Source of the DNA: Parasponia andersonii
Lineage: Eukaryota > Streptophyta > Magnoliopsida > Rosales > Cannabaceae
NCBI GenBank assembly: GCA_002914805.1
Contig: JXTB01000134.1
Coordinates: 395,318 to 459,317 of the forward strand
DNA length: 64,000 nucleotides
Direction: 5' to 3'
Shown: one piece after another, positions 34,640 to 46,696 of the stretch
Layout of the letters: each line of letters begins with the position of its first letter
How positions within the stretch are numbered: position 1 is the first letter of the stretch
Translations under genes and position numbers: made by a program
The notes under the pieces: generated by a model
What the model was told of the DNA's origin: nothing
Databases searched by the model: none
What the model saw: only the letters and a program-made list of their open reading frames with translations

Positions 34640-36283
34640 GGTCGGTGAGAAGATCACTTCGTTGCTGCTTTCAGTCTAGATATGCGTGTATATATGTTGT
34701 ACATGGTCTTATAGTTTCTGGCACTCTTGCTAGATATGTGTACCCATATGTTGGAAATGCTCTTCTAGTTTCTGGCAATCTTGCTAGGTGTACATGTCTA
34801 TATTGTTATAAATGGTCTTCTTGTTTCTTGCGATCTGTTTTTTATACGTATATATATATATATATTTGTAAATATAATAGTTTCCTGGAATCTCTCTCTC
34901 TCTCTCTCTCTCTCTCGCGTCAACCTGATCTAAAGCAGGATGTTAATCCAAAATTCATTGGAAAGCAATGGGATACTTCTTGTTTTGTTTTGGTTCTTTC
35001 ATTGTTGGTGAGAAGATCATTTTGCTCTCTATCTCTCTCTCGCTCTCTCGGTCGGTGAGAAGATCACTTCGTTGCTGTGTTCAGTCTAGATATGAGTGTG
35101 TATATATGTTGTAAATGGTCTTCTAGTTTCTGGCACTCTTGCTAGATATGTGTACCCATATGTTGTAATTGCTCTTCTAGTTTCTGGCAATCTGTTCTTT
35201 ATACATACAAATTTGTGAAAATATAATAGTTTCTTGGAATCAAATAGTTTCTGGCAATCTTGCTAGGTATGTATGTCTATATTGTTGTAAATGGTCTTCT
35301 TGTTCCTGGCGATCTGTTTTTTTATACATATATATATATATGTAAATATAATAGTTCCCTGGAATTCTCTCTCTCTCGCGCACGCGCGTCAACCTGATCT
35401 AATTAAACAGGATGTTAATCCAAAATTCATTGGAAAGCAATGAGATGCTTCTTGTTTTGTTTTGGTTCTTTCATTGCTGATGAGAAGATTATTTTGCGCG
35501 CTCTCTCTCTCTCGGTCGGTGAGAAGATCACTTTGTTGCTGCTTTCAGTCTAGAAATGAGTGTATATATGTTGTAAATGGTCTTCTAGTTTCTGGCACTC
35601 TTGCTAGATATGCGCTAGATATGCGTAGCTATATGTTGTAATTGCTCTTCTAGTTTCTGGCAAGCTGTTCTTTATACATACAAATTTGTGAAAATATAAT
35701 AGTTCTTGGAATCTTATAGTTTCTAGCAATCATGCTACGTATTCATGCCTATATTGTTGTAAATGGTCTTCTTGTTTCTGGCGATCTGTTTTTGATACAT
35801 ATATACATATATATTTGTAAATATAATAGTTTCCAGGAATCTCTCTCTCTCATGCTAGATATGCCTGTCTATATTTGGAAATGGTATTCTTGTTTCTCGG
35901 AATCTGTACTTTATATTATACACATTTGTAAATATACATTTCTTGTATTTTCTTTTTGAAGGTTAAATTTTGTATTGTTATTTTGTTTATTTATTCCATT
36001 TTTCTTTCTATTATTAAATCAATTTGTTGTTGATCTATGTTCTTGGAGATATCTTCTTTTCTTTTTAATTCTATATATTTCTCTTCATAATAGAATTTCA
36101 TGTTCATATGGTATTGTTTTCCTGGTTTGCCTCCAGGACCCTGATGAGTGTAGAAGATTTTTGAAGAAAGAGTTTGGAAGTAGTGATTGCGAAGGGGCTC
36201 GAACTCACCGCTCATTACATGATTTTGCCGAGAATAATTATCTCTCTCAGCTCAGGTTTGTGCGGACAAATCCCATGGTCTAA
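27605..36283 (+). CDS. F-box / CW zinc finger / SNF2 helicase-like protein (At3g54460 type)
   Basis: Proposed exons: 27605-28191, 29593-32199, 32248-32419, 32542-32829, 32911-32970, 33059-33189, 33370-33484 and 36137-36283 (about 1368 residues, phases agree). A probable nuclear chromatin factor. The N-terminus VPDHKLCGFLCAVL is the family start. The F-box lies at about 281-320 (WELSDDILINIL), SNF2 motif I DEPGLGKT at about 391-398, the CW finger WVQCDACGKWRRF at about 588-633, DEGH at about 849-852 and LTGTPTPN at about 878-885. The later exons give the helicase C half (VFSQFLEHIHVIEQQ, LMDGSAALGLDLS, EEQVISRAHRMG). CW lies inside the SNF2 fold, as in the Arabidopsis protein. Odd points: the 48-bp intron 2 contains an N and removes expected RING-like cysteines, intron 3 starts with GC, and intron 7 is full of tandem repeats. 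An out-of-frame ATG lies upstream at 27525. Confidence 0.93.
28459..28491. repeat. Poly(A) run in intron 1
   Basis: A run of about 33 A residues within the first intron of the SNF2 gene. No target-site duplication or SINE body was recognised beside it. Confidence 0.9.
29480..29552. repeat. (GT/GC)n microsatellite in intron 1
   Basis: An imperfect TG run with CG interruptions (GTGTGCGCGCGCGTGTGTGC), ending about 40 bases before the exon 2 acceptor at 29592. An alternating purine-pyrimidine tract of this kind can adopt Z-form. Confidence 0.85.
33643..35950. repeat. Nested tandem repeats filling intron 7
   Basis: Units of 132 bp beginning AGACTTTGTTCTTGAGAGGA start at 33643, 33775 and 33907, with a diverged fourth near 34083. 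Then larger units beginning TCAACCTGATCTAAAG start at about 34486, 34919 and 35388 (periods about 433 and 469). Each larger unit carries part of the small unit (GGATGTTAATCC, then TTCATTGGAAAGCAATG), CT microsatellites, and the phrase TCTTCTAGTTTCTGGCA repeated inside. This is a higher-order array within the last intron, which otherwise has normal ends (ACAG/GTAACTC at 33484 and CTCCAG before 36137). Confidence 0.93.
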
Positions 36284-37979
36284 AAAAGGTATGTGCATAA
36301 TGTTTATGCTATGTTGTTAATTATTGCAGATATAGCTTGAATTTTCATGTATTAAGTTGTCTCATCATTCCTTCTCAACTAGATTAAAAAGTCTCAAATT
36401 GTTACTTCTTACTTATGAGTTAGAGATTTTATGTTTTTTTAGATGTTAAACCTGTTCAATTTTTACGGAGCTGTCATGCCATCATGATACCATGCACTTA
36501 CAAAAAGATATCAAGAGCGGAACACTTTTAGAAGTTGGTTCTTCCTTTCTTAATGTTAATTTGCACATATCAGAAGATATAGGGTGCAGTCATTGTTGTG
36601 ACTACTGTTGAAATCTTTTGTTCCGGTATTTAATGTAAGATCATTTCCCTGATCGTAATGTATGCTACCGTTATTATTACTATTATAGTCACCGATGCTA
36701 TTAATATTTTGTTTTTAGTACTTATCATCGTTTGAATTACTGTTATCTCAACAATGGATGCCTCTTTTACATACATATACAGACATAGATTTAGGTTTTG
36801 ACAACCTTTTCTGCATGATTTGATGTTCTCTATGATTGTCATTTCAGAGAATTCTTTTAGACTTGTGAATTCTTGAATCACTGCTTGGTAATTAATTTTA
36901 GGCTTTAGTAAAGGACATAGTTGCATTAACGCTTCTAAATGAATGACAATATAACTGGAGCCTGACTCCTGTACTCCTTTGGGTGCAGTCCCAGTTTCCA
37001 ACATCTCTAGTTTAAGAGGGTCCTTATATCTTCCTTTGAGTTTTTGGCATGATTCTCCATGGATTAGTGATTAGTGATTAGTTCATTTGTTTTTGACCTA
37101 TCATGGACGTTTGTTCTGTCACAATCTAATTTATCATATAAGTAGTTTTAGAGTTAGATTGTTTGAAAATCAATGGTACAATGATAATGTTTCCGCTAGC
37201 AGCCAGGTCTGAAAGTCCAACTAGTGGAAGCAGGCCCTGTGATGCTAAAACTAAATCCAGGTTCCCCATCCATGACCTGACTTTAGTCATACACATCTAG
37301 CAGCTTAGGTGAGAGACTGTTATTGTTAGCCCTCCTTGACTTGTGTACATAAGCAGATGCGGTACATTCTAGTCACATGCATGATTTTGTCTAGTTGTAG
37401 ATATCTAGATGGAACTCAACTGAAGCTAAAGTTAACTGGTTGACAATTATTATGCAAGGATAAGTTGCACTATTTTTTAATGCTTTCTTTAGCATTTAAA
37501 TTTATTTATTTTGTTTCAGATTTTTTTAACTTATATGCTTCCAGGGATTACAGATAGCTTTGAAGAACATTGAAATATGTTCTTTTGATTTGAAAGATTT
37601 TCTCCCTCCACTTCCGCTGGTACTCTGTCCATTGGGTGGAGCCTGGGGCTGGATTGATGAAGATTACTGGACATAAATTGACAGATTTTCTAAGCACAAC
37701 TAACTTCTAGACACATTGCCGATACATTCTTACCTTCGGAAGCAGCATCTCATAAATTATTTTTGTTTGAGATTGGTGTCATTATGTACCATTTGCATGC
37801 GTACAGCTGATGGGGGATATTTAGCTTTTCTTTTGGTCTTAACAAGGTGTGGGGTGGGGCGAGACAATTGGACATGGACATTCTTGTATAGATTCTTTTT
37901 CCTTCATTTTCTCCAGTCTAGGGGAAACGATTATTGTATTCATGAAATTGTATGCCTTTTGAGAATGAAGATGTAATAA
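36284..37979 (+). other. Probable 3' UTR and flank of SNF2 gene
   Basis: No second coding gene is supported. Right after the stop (36281-36283) comes AAAAG/GTATGTGC, a good donor. TATGCTTCCAG at 37534-37544 is a good acceptor, so a 3' UTR intron of about 1.25 kb is possible. The sequence from 37545 to about 37975 is less AT-rich than its surroundings and could be the final untranslated exon. This is inference from splice signals only. Confidence 0.35.
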
Positions 37980-39360
37980 TGTGAAGGCGAAAATTTTCTA
38001 TTTGGCATCTTCATGTTGCAAACTGGAAATGGTTATGTTGCAACATGACCCCAAAAATTCCAGATCTTTTCTGTGATTGAATTTCTACCGCAAATAAAGG
38101 ATGACTCAATGATTCAATTTCTACCACAAATAAATGAATGACCTTCTTATTTTGTGATTCTTATCTATTGGTGTAATTTAAAGGTTGACTTTTATGAGAA
38201 TATTATCTTAATATCAAAAATTATTAAGAAATCACTTTACAATCAATTTTGTGATTACTATGATTCTTTCACTATAAAAACTTATTTGATTGAGATTCTT
38301 GAACATGGACTGAATTGTCTGCATTGTTAAAGATAGATAATACTTTGTTATCTTCTTATTTGATTGAGATTCTTGAACATGGACTGAATTGTCTGCATTG
38401 TTAAAGATAGATAATACTATCTTTGTTTTTAATTGTGCCTTGTTATCTTTACAGCTGTGAGGCATGAAAATTTATTATTCCTAATAAGTTATGGTAGAGA
38501 TTAGATAGTAAATATTTTACTTTAACTTGTAATAAGTAGAAATTATTTATTAACCTGTATTTTTTTTTTTTAAAAAAATTGTGCCTTATAATCTTTGACT
38601 AGAAAAATCCTCAAATCAAGAGATTGTCACTGGTTATTGATTTGAGATTGTTTTTCAATTGATTGGCTACTGGTTGACTTCCAAGCTGTCAAATTCGTGT
38701 GCTATCTGCATAAACGGAAGATTTTAGCTGATGTTGCAAAGTCACGGTTCATGTTGCAACATCAAAGATTTTTCAGAATATTAGCATTTAAAGACAAAAT
38801 TGTTTTTCCTTATTTGGAAAAGCGTGTGAATCTTATTTTATTCTTTTTTTAATCGGAATCAATTATTCTTAATGGTGATTTGTAGGTTAATAGACATTGA
38901 GACCTTGGCTTCACTATATAAATGTGTCATTTGTGAAGGATTGATTCATTGTGTTTGTATTGTATTTTCAATGAGGCTTGAGTTGAAAAGAAATATTTTC
39001 TGTAAGCCTAGTTTACTCGTATTGATTCTCTAAGTTGACTGTTCATATAGTTCTTTGGGAGAAGGACCTCACATCTGTGGGAGAAGATCAATTGCAATTA
39101 CGAAAGGGAATTCAATCAAAGTTGAGGGGAGTTTGCTGAACAAAATTGATGATAATAAAAATAGTCTTTCTTTGTATTAGTCAATGGATGTTTATATTCT
39201 TTTAATACTTTATTAATTTGTTTAATCTCCAGATGTGATCTTGTTGAGTAAGTGAAGATCGAACTAAGTTAAAATTGTTTTGTCTCTCCTTTACATCTCT
39301 TTATTGCACTTTTTACACTTTGTGTTATAGCATAATTAATTAATTAGTTGGTAATATTTT
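37980..39360 (+). mobile_element. Possible decayed solo LTR (copia-like)
   Basis: The right part has the layout of plant copia LTRs: a TATA-like CTATATAAATG near 38915, an AATGAGGCTTGAG stretch near 38970, a GAACAAAATTGATG block, then GAACTAAGTTAAAATTGTTTT and CATCTCTTTATTGCA near 39250-39310. Words with GATGTTGCAA/CATGTTGCAACAT occur at about 38035 and 38750. No internal region, partner LTR or target-site duplication was found, and the edges are approximate. Confidence 0.35.
38281..38418. repeat. 74-bp direct tandem repeat, two copies
   Basis: CTTATTTGATTGAGATTCTT and following at 38281 recurs without visible change at 38355. The matching part is about 64 bases long and the period 74. The perfect match points to a recent event in otherwise decayed DNA. 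Confidence 0.95.
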
Positions 39361-41426
39361 AAAAACAAATCTAACAAAAGGAATTCTTTTTAGGAATACT
39401 TGCAACGTCTCCAATGGATAATGTTATGTCTCCATTCCAATACAAATTTTTAGCATTTGTTAGATGTATTTTTTTTCATTTTGATGAAAGTGTGCCTTTG
39501 AAATCCACACCCTTTTATTAATATAATTAAATCTTTCATTTGTGTTTTCGCATCAAACAATAATGGGCCTACGTATATATCAAAATAAAACTTGAGATGG
39601 TAGAAAAAGATGTTTTAAAACAGAGAGAGACATAATGAGAATTTTTATTTTAAAACTTTCGTCATTCTCATATTTTTTTTCATTTTAATTGTTTTGAATA
39701 ATTTAGACATTTCTTTAGTTTCAATAGTTAATTCTTTTTTTAAATATTTTATGAGTTTTGAAATTTAAAAATGTATTTTTAAGCAATCTCATTTGTCAAT
39801 TTTGACTAGATTTGTGAGCTTGGTGCTATTTGATAGAAAGACATAAAATGAAAGTTTAATTTGGTATAAATAAAAAGATGTGTTTTTTTTTTTTTTTTTT
39901 ACAAAAATGCTAAATGTGATGGGATTCCTTTTTTTTTTCATAGTTATTTTTTAATTCAGTTTTTTGAATCAAAAAATTATTATTTTGGATTCTAGTTAAG
40001 GCCAAAAATTAGGGTCCTATCGTAGCCTCTCCTAAGTTCTTATGCCATGTCTTATATATTGTATGGTAAATTGATTTCGTATTTTAGAACTGATAAACTC
40101 GGTCATTTAATTATAAAAGATTGCAAAAACAAAAAAAGAAGAGACAGTTTAAAATAAAATTCAAAAAAAGGACACCCACCATAAATTCTCATATAATGAA
40201 ATGTGATAAACAAAGGGCTTCTCCCGACTCTAGCATTTTCAAAGTTTGGTTTTACATATATAGCAGCTAATTAAGAGCTTTACAAACAGTGGTTTTCTAT
40301 CCTACATATCCGAAAATAAGTCTTAAGGTTTTATGGAAATTACATCTAAACCATAAGACCCCCTTCCACACAAATAAAAAAAAAAAGAAGAAAAAAAATA
40401 CAGAAGTGTGGAGAAAGCTAAGAACGAAAAATAGCTTAAACCTTAGAGCAAATACTAAATACAGTCTCATACGATTGGCTGGAACATAATTGACTAGTTT
40501 TTTCTTTAAAAAAAAAAAAGAGAAACAAAAGAACCAGTTCATAAAGATTTTCAATAAGTTAGTAAGCCTAACAAGGAAAAACATGTTTTATTCCCCAATT
40601 CTAAGCAAGCTAATCAACCAATTCTAGTCTCAAGTTGTTGTTTTAGCCACTAGTTTATTATCTTCTTAGTTATATAAAAATATAATTAACTAATTACTAA
40701 ATTTCAAGAATCTAATTAACTTGTAAGAAAATACAATCAACTAGTATGATTAGAGGATCAAATTTGGAAGTTCATTATACTGTGATTGTAAAAGATAATA
40801 ATTATTATAAAAAATACAAGTAAAAGTAAAAATCTACCTATATATAATTTCCCACAAATAAACAGTTGATAAGAGCCTCGTCAAAATTCACATGGGATTG
40901 AATAAGAATACCTTGTTTTTGGGCTCCCATTTTACCAAATATCCTTTTTTTTTTTTTTTTTTCTCGATTCTATCAATAAAAATGCCCCCGATTTATTTTC
41001 TCTACCTTTTTAATTCCAAGATTACCCTTTTGTTGTAATTTAAAGCTCCTTAGTATTAGAGACTCTCTCTTACACTATCCTCTCACCTTCCCATTGGTTC
41101 ATCTCCCTCTCCCATTGAATTTCGTTGTCTAGTTCCTCTCTCTCTCTCTCTCTCTCTCTCTCATCTGGGTGCTCTGGATCCTGTGTCTCATGAAGCCATC
41201 GTCGTCTAGTAACTTCAGACGAACAATTTCACTTGTGTCGATGGAATTTTAAGATTCATATAAGCAGATCTCTCAGTGGTTCTCACTCTCATTCTCATCT
41301 TCTTCTCTGTCTTGCCATTCTGTTATCATTCGACGACAAGTGCAAGGGATTTGATTCCAAAAAATATTGTTGCCTAGCTCGTAACTGTGACTGTGATTGA
41401 GAATTTAGGGTATAGTGGTAAGACTA
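39361..41426. other. AT-rich intergenic DNA
   Basis: No gene is supported. It has T and A runs (39885-39900, 40946-40962) and a (CT)n run near 41137-41161. A pyrimidine-rich segment at 40918-41160 resembles 50680-50870 in style and in order of words (CCCATTTT, then a T-run, then CTCTCTCTC then ATCT), so both may be parts of the same repeat family. Confidence 0.4.
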
Positions 41427-42882
41427 TGTTACGATCCTATATTAGGATAATTATTTAGATTAATTTTTTTATTGTGTGTTTTTATTGTATTTTGAATCAT
41501 TCAATAAGTTGTTAACTATCCTAAGTTTTAGGCTTAATTATCTTAGTGGAATAATTACGTTATTATTTTCTCTATTTTTATTATGCTTTATTTTTCTAGG
41601 TTAGAAGTTAAACGTGTAAAATACATGGGAATCATAGTATTAGTAGAGTCCAATATTTTAAGAAACTAGGTTAGAAACTATTTGTATTTAAAACCCTATT
41701 ATTAATGAAAAAAAAAAAAAGAGTGCAGAGTATTGATAGCAAACGTAATGTTAGGAGGAGGCTTGGGTTCCTTGAAAATTCAATTCCAGGGGTCAAGACT
41801 CTCTTGAAAGAGCCTATTAATTATCATCTTTAATTCTATTATAGATATGTGTTCGTGTCATTTGGTATCAGCACTGGATTATGAAGCTGATTAGAGGAGG
41901 ATGACCCAAAAAAAAAAAAAAAAAAAGCTATAGAGCAAATTAAGCAACAATTGGAGCTTAGGCAAAATCTTACGTATCCAAACAAAACTTGAGGAGGATC
42001 TTACGAATACAATTGAAGTACGTTGAAAAGAAATTAGCAAAAGATGAATAGTTTCAAAGAATGAAGAAGATATTCAAAAAAATAATGTGTCAATGACTTG
42101 TGAGTACTTTTAAGATAATCAAGAACAAGGTTATAAAAATTTTCAATGAGAACCACAAGAGGTAATTTCTTGTAGAGCTATTGTCTTGCCGTGCAAGTCT
42201 TCACAAAATTGAAAGCCTGAAAATAGGATAAAAGAGGAAGTCTAGATCTAAAAATTTCCATGGTTCAAGTTGTGATAAAAAAAATTTTACTGATCCCCAC
42301 AACGGCAAATTTGAAGATAGAAAACAACGTTTAATCAATAGAGTATCTTGAAAAATAGTATAAGGCTTCACTTTATTTAGTTATAAATTGAAGGCAGAGA
42401 AGAAGACATTGATTTGAAGAAGTCCACCCTTGAGGACAAGGGTGTTTTTAAGGGGAAGAGAATGTTACGATACTAAATTAGGAAATATGTTTAATTATTT
42501 TATATTATATTTCGGTTCATATTTTGAATAAGTCAATTAGTTATTAGTTATCCTAAGTTTTAGGCTTATTTATCTTAGTGGAATAATTATGTTAATATTT
42601 TCTATATTTTATAGATATTTTATTTGTCTAGTTTAGGAGTTAAATGTGTAAGATACATGAGATCATGGTAGTAGTGGAGTCTAATATTTTAGAGAATAAG
42701 GATGAAAATTATTTGTATTTAAATCTCAATAATTAATAAAATAGGTGTGTAGAATATTATTCACAAACATATTGTTTGTTTTGAGAGCTCTGAGTTCTTC
42801 GAAAACCTAATTTGGAGGTCAAAGTTTTCTCGAACGAGCTCACTATCATCTTTAATTCAATTTTAGATGCGTATTTGTATCA
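41427..42882 (+). mobile_element. Short LTR retrotransposon derivative with matching TSD
   Basis: The 5' LTR at 41427-41860 and the 3' LTR at 42463-42882 both begin TGTTACGAT/TGTTACGATA and end in CA, with clear alignment along their length (roughly four-fifths identical by eye). TTTGGTATCAGC follows the 5' LTR, the usual initiator-Met primer-binding site. AAGGGGAAGAGAA precedes the 3' LTR as polypurine tract. The flanks GACTA (41422-41426 and 42883-42887) are a perfect 5-bp target-site duplication. The internal region is only about 600 bp, far too short for gag-pol. The wording just before the polypurine tract (LEDKGVFKG-like) suggests descent from a Ty3/gypsy element. A non-autonomous, internally deleted, fairly old fossil. 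Confidence 0.88.
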
Positions 42883-43289
42883 GACTAAAGATCAGAACTA
42901 ATTACTTGTATATCTGTTATGTGATAATTGTTAAGAAAATGTAGGAAAAAGATTGTATTTTAGTATTTGGTGCATGACCTTTATTGTGGCCGAATTGGCA
43001 TAGTAACTTTTAGTAGTTATTCTGCACTTCTTACGTTTTTATTCCCTTCCAGTTAATTCGTTTGCATCTTCTTTCTGATACATGTTGGTATAATGATTGA
43101 GATATAATAGGAAATATAGTGGGAAATTAGTCATATAAACGGTAAAATAATTTACGGTGGGACATATTGTACATAGTAATTGATACAATGGTAAATTAAT
43201 TTATATAGTGTAACATATAGCGGTGGTAAATTAATTAATACACTCTGATATATATAAAGGTCTTATAAAAATATGATCAAATTTTGGAC

Positions 43290-43530
43290 TCAATTTAAGT
43301 AAATATCCATTTGTCAAATACTATAGCAAAATTTCCTATATATATGTTTACATATCAAGTGTAAAATTTTATATACTAAGTATAAAAAATTATATATCCA
43401 ATACATTTCAGTATAATAATTGAAATTGATATATATGTTTATCTACCAAGAATAAAAATATATATACCTGAATATTTAGCTATAAAATTTAAAAAGTGGA
43501 TATCTACTTAATCAAATTTAAAATATTAGT
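43290..43530. mobile_element. MULE-type MITE
   Basis: The left end AAGTAAATATCCATTTGTCA...CTATAGCAAAATTT and the right end (reverse complement AAGTAGATATCCACTTTTTA...TATAGCTAAAT) form imperfect inverted repeats of about 40 or more bases. The same sequence forms the outer end of MULE fragment B at 17841-17930, so this looks like a short non-autonomous relative. Exact ends and a 9-bp duplication were not resolved. Confidence 0.55.
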
Positions 43531-43870
43531 CTTCTACTTAAATTTCTTCATATGTGTATATGATGGTAAACTAGTTTGGAAAAATTAGGCCTTTTACGAT
43601 ATTTTTAGAAAAACAATTTTGAAAAACACGTGTTTTTTTGGGTTCGTTATAGCTTTTATTAGAAAAATACAATTTTCTAATAAATATTTATAACAATACT
43701 ATTTTTTAAAATAATAAATAGTAACCATTAACTAGTTTCTAGAAATTGGAAACTAGTAACCAAAAGTATTTATAACTAGTATGTAATTAGAATTGGTAAC
43801 TGGTAACCAATTTTCAGAAACTAGTAACTAATAACCATTTTAAAAATGATATTTTTCAAAAATAATTTTT

Positions 43871-44100
43871 NNNNNNNNNNNNNNNNNNNNNNNNNNNNNN
43901 NNNNNNNNNNNNNNNNNNNNNNNNNNNNNNNNNNNNNNNNNNNNNNNNNNNNNNNNNNNNNNNNNNNNNNNNNNNNNNNNNNNNNNNNNNNNNNNNNNNN
44001 NNNNNNNNNNNNNNNNNNNNNNNNNNNNNNNNNNNNNNNNNNNNNNNNNNNNNNNNNNNNNNNNNNNNNNNNNNNNNNNNNNNNNNNNNNNNNNNNNNNN
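43871..44100. other. Assembly gap (230 N)
   Basis: A run of N directly abutting the left arm of an inverted-repeat element, whose hairpin is a likely cause of the failed assembly. Confidence 0.99.
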
Positions 44101-44540
44101 AATCCAATAGGTTTTTTTTTTTTTTTACCTATTGGTAGATATTTTTTTTTAGCCGCTGGATCACCATTAACTTTAATGAAGTGCATGAAAAGATGTGCAT
44201 CATTAATGTTCTTTCTCTCTCTTAATTTTTACAATAAAATAATGTGCATGCTAAATTTTTATTGACCAAATTGAAGTAAAAAACAAAATACCTACTGGAT
44301 TGGTGCCCTATATACAATAGGTATTTTTTTTTTTTACTTATGCATAAGTATCAATTTGGCCAATGAAAATTTAGCATGTACATTTTTTTATTATAAAAAA
44401 TAAGAGAGAGAAAGAGCACTAATGATACACGTATTTTCCTACACTTCATTATAGTCATTGGATCACCATTCTAATGGTGATCCAACGGCTAAAAAAAAAT
44501 ACCTACCCATAAGTAAAAAAAAAATACCTGTTGGATTGGC
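44101..44540. mobile_element. Foldback-type MITE, left edge lost in gap
   Basis: The left arm (about 44101-44285: AATCCAATAGG, poly-T, AGCCGCTGGATCACCATTAA, CTTTCTCTCTCTTA, GCATGCTAAATTTTTATTG) is matched in reverse complement by the right arm (about 44335-44540: CAATGAAAATTTAGCATGTA, TAAGAGAGAGAAAG, CCAACGGCT, poly-A, CCTGTTGGATTGGC). The TIRs are therefore about 180-200 bases with a short centre. A second, small palindrome (GGATCACCATT/AATGGTGATCC at 44460-44487) sits in the right arm. Confidence 0.75.
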
Positions 44541-45733
44541 AACCTATATATATATATAAAATATTGGTGATCTTATATAGAAAATGGTTGAGATAATAAA
44601 ACACAATGTTTATCGACTCATGTCAGTGGCATTAATTTAACCAATTGCTATTACTAATATGAAAATAGTATTTTATTCTATAAATTTTTTGAAGAATCGG
44701 GTAAGTAATGAAATGTATGAATAATAATTAGTTTGTTTATATTAAAAAGGACATATTTAATAATACTAATAATGAATTGTGAAACGTTTTAGGCAATAAA
44801 ATACGTCAAGTAAATTGAATAATTATTATTATTTTTAATTATTTTTTGAATCTTAATTTCGGCCCAACCCGCCTAGTAAAAAATTCTGACTCCGTCCTGG
44901 TACACGACTTCGATATGAATGGTAGGTATACCTTGTCACGTAAGTTTCTTTACCAGAGATACTTTTATGAACGTACTGTTGACTAGTATTAATAATGAAT
45001 AATAACTAACGGTTGATCTATGCTAAACAAAAAAATACCAACAGTTGCCACATCTTTTAACCAGAATATACAATTATCTTTACTTCAAAGGTTGTGTATT
45101 TTGTACACATTGCGTTACGAAATCACCAGTTATGTTAAAATCTTAAACAATAAAAGTTGACAATATGTGAACATCACTTAAAAAAATGGCACACGTCTAC
45201 CTTAGATGAATGATCACACAAGAATAGACTTCATTAGGGGTATCATCTCAACCACGTTACATTATATTCATCAACCAAAAACTATAATTACATAAGCAAT
45301 AATGATATCACATTCATTGAATGCTCATCTAAACAATATTTTAAAATTTTCAAGATTGAATTCGATTTTTTTCTTTTAAAATTTGTAAAAAAATTGGATC
45401 CAACCAAAATCTTGAGAACAACTTGAATGAGTTGCTTTTCAAGAAACAAAAAATAAATTTAAAATGAGTTGCCTTGACCAAGCATGCGAATAATGCTTGA
45501 GGTATTAATTTTTGTACTAAATTTTTAATACTAATACATGTGACAAGTGATTTGTCACCACTCAATTAGTGATAATATTTAATCTATTTATGGTAAGTTT
45601 TAACGTATCAATTAGTTAGTGATAAATTACATGCCACATATCTTAATATAAAAAATTTGGTACGAAAATTAAGATATGTAGTGTTATCTGGTGAAGAATA
45701 TATGACATGCTCTAGAATAATACTATGAATAGT
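44541..45733. other. AT-rich intergenic DNA
   Basis: No gene is supported. The phrase AATTAGTGATAA occurs twice near 45560 and 45610 inside a locally repetitive stretch. Otherwise there is nothing recognisable. Confidence 0.4.
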
Positions 45734-46137
45734 CCCCGTTTGGTAAACCCATTTGAATATGTGTATTTAAATGAAAATTATAAAATAAATTATAATTAGA
45801 ATAAGAGACGTTTGAAATAAAATAAAATAGAATAAATTATAATTAAAATAGAATACATTAAAATGGACCATTCAAAAACAAGGAAGAAATACTGTTCTCA
45901 TTCCTAAAAAAAAAAATACATAATATTGATGGACTATTTGAATGAAAAAACTGAATTGTTGAAATAAATATTATTTAAATAAAAAAACTGAATTATTAAA
46001 ATAAATACTCGTTCTAATGATTCATTTGAATAGAAAAATTAAAATTATTAAAATAAACGGTCGTTCCATTCCAATAGGCATAATTTCATTCCAATAGACA
46101 TAATATTTGAATGGTATAAAATTGGTGACCAAACAGG
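45734..46137. mobile_element. MITE with CCCCGTTTGGT/ACCAAACAGG ends
   Basis: The left end CCCCGTTTGGTAAACCCATT and the right end (reverse complement CCTGTTTGGTCACCAATTT) form short inverted repeats around about 400 bp. The interior is made of iterated AAATAGAATAAATTATAATT-like words and mirrored ATTCCAATAG words. The ends resemble PIF/Harbinger-type MITEs, but the target-site duplication was not resolved. Confidence 0.5.
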
Positions 46138-46696
46138 TTGCTCGTATTCAGAATTTTCAATACTATTTGACTCGATAAGCAATTAATATTAAGTATTTCA
46201 CCTCGTATCAAACATTTTCAATACTACTTGATTATAATCGACAAATGTCAATCAACATATCTGTAAGAAATTTTAATTCATCAATTGAATAGTATTAAAA
46301 AAGTGATAAATAATGTGAGATTCCCAGAACTATTCTAAAACCTATTGATTCTAGTAAACCTTTCAATATTAAAAAGCGTCACTTTGAATTATTTCCTTTT
46401 CAGAAAATCTTTGACCACCAGAAATCAATAGAACAATTCAAATCTAGATTTTCCGTTAGTTAGCCGGCAAATTTGAACGAGTATTTTCGTCATTTCTTTT
46501 CTTTTTCTGACAACATTTACAACCAAAAACATGTAATGTAATGTTACTGATATTTGAATATAGCTAATAAAGCTCCCTAATTTTCTTTCTACATAATCTG
46601 ATCTAAATTTCCTATTATGACTGCCTTATAAAGCTAAAAGTGGGAAAAAGAACATGAAAAGAGAAATAAAGTAAAACAGAGAACATTGTAGCACTA

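Noticed and set aside
34561-35058. 165-residue frame rich in LSLSLS within intron 7
   Set aside because: It translates CT microsatellites and the tandem array and lies between verified splice sites.
43821-44265. Open frames crossing the N gap
   Set aside because: They consist mostly of undetermined residues and cannot be evidence for a gene.
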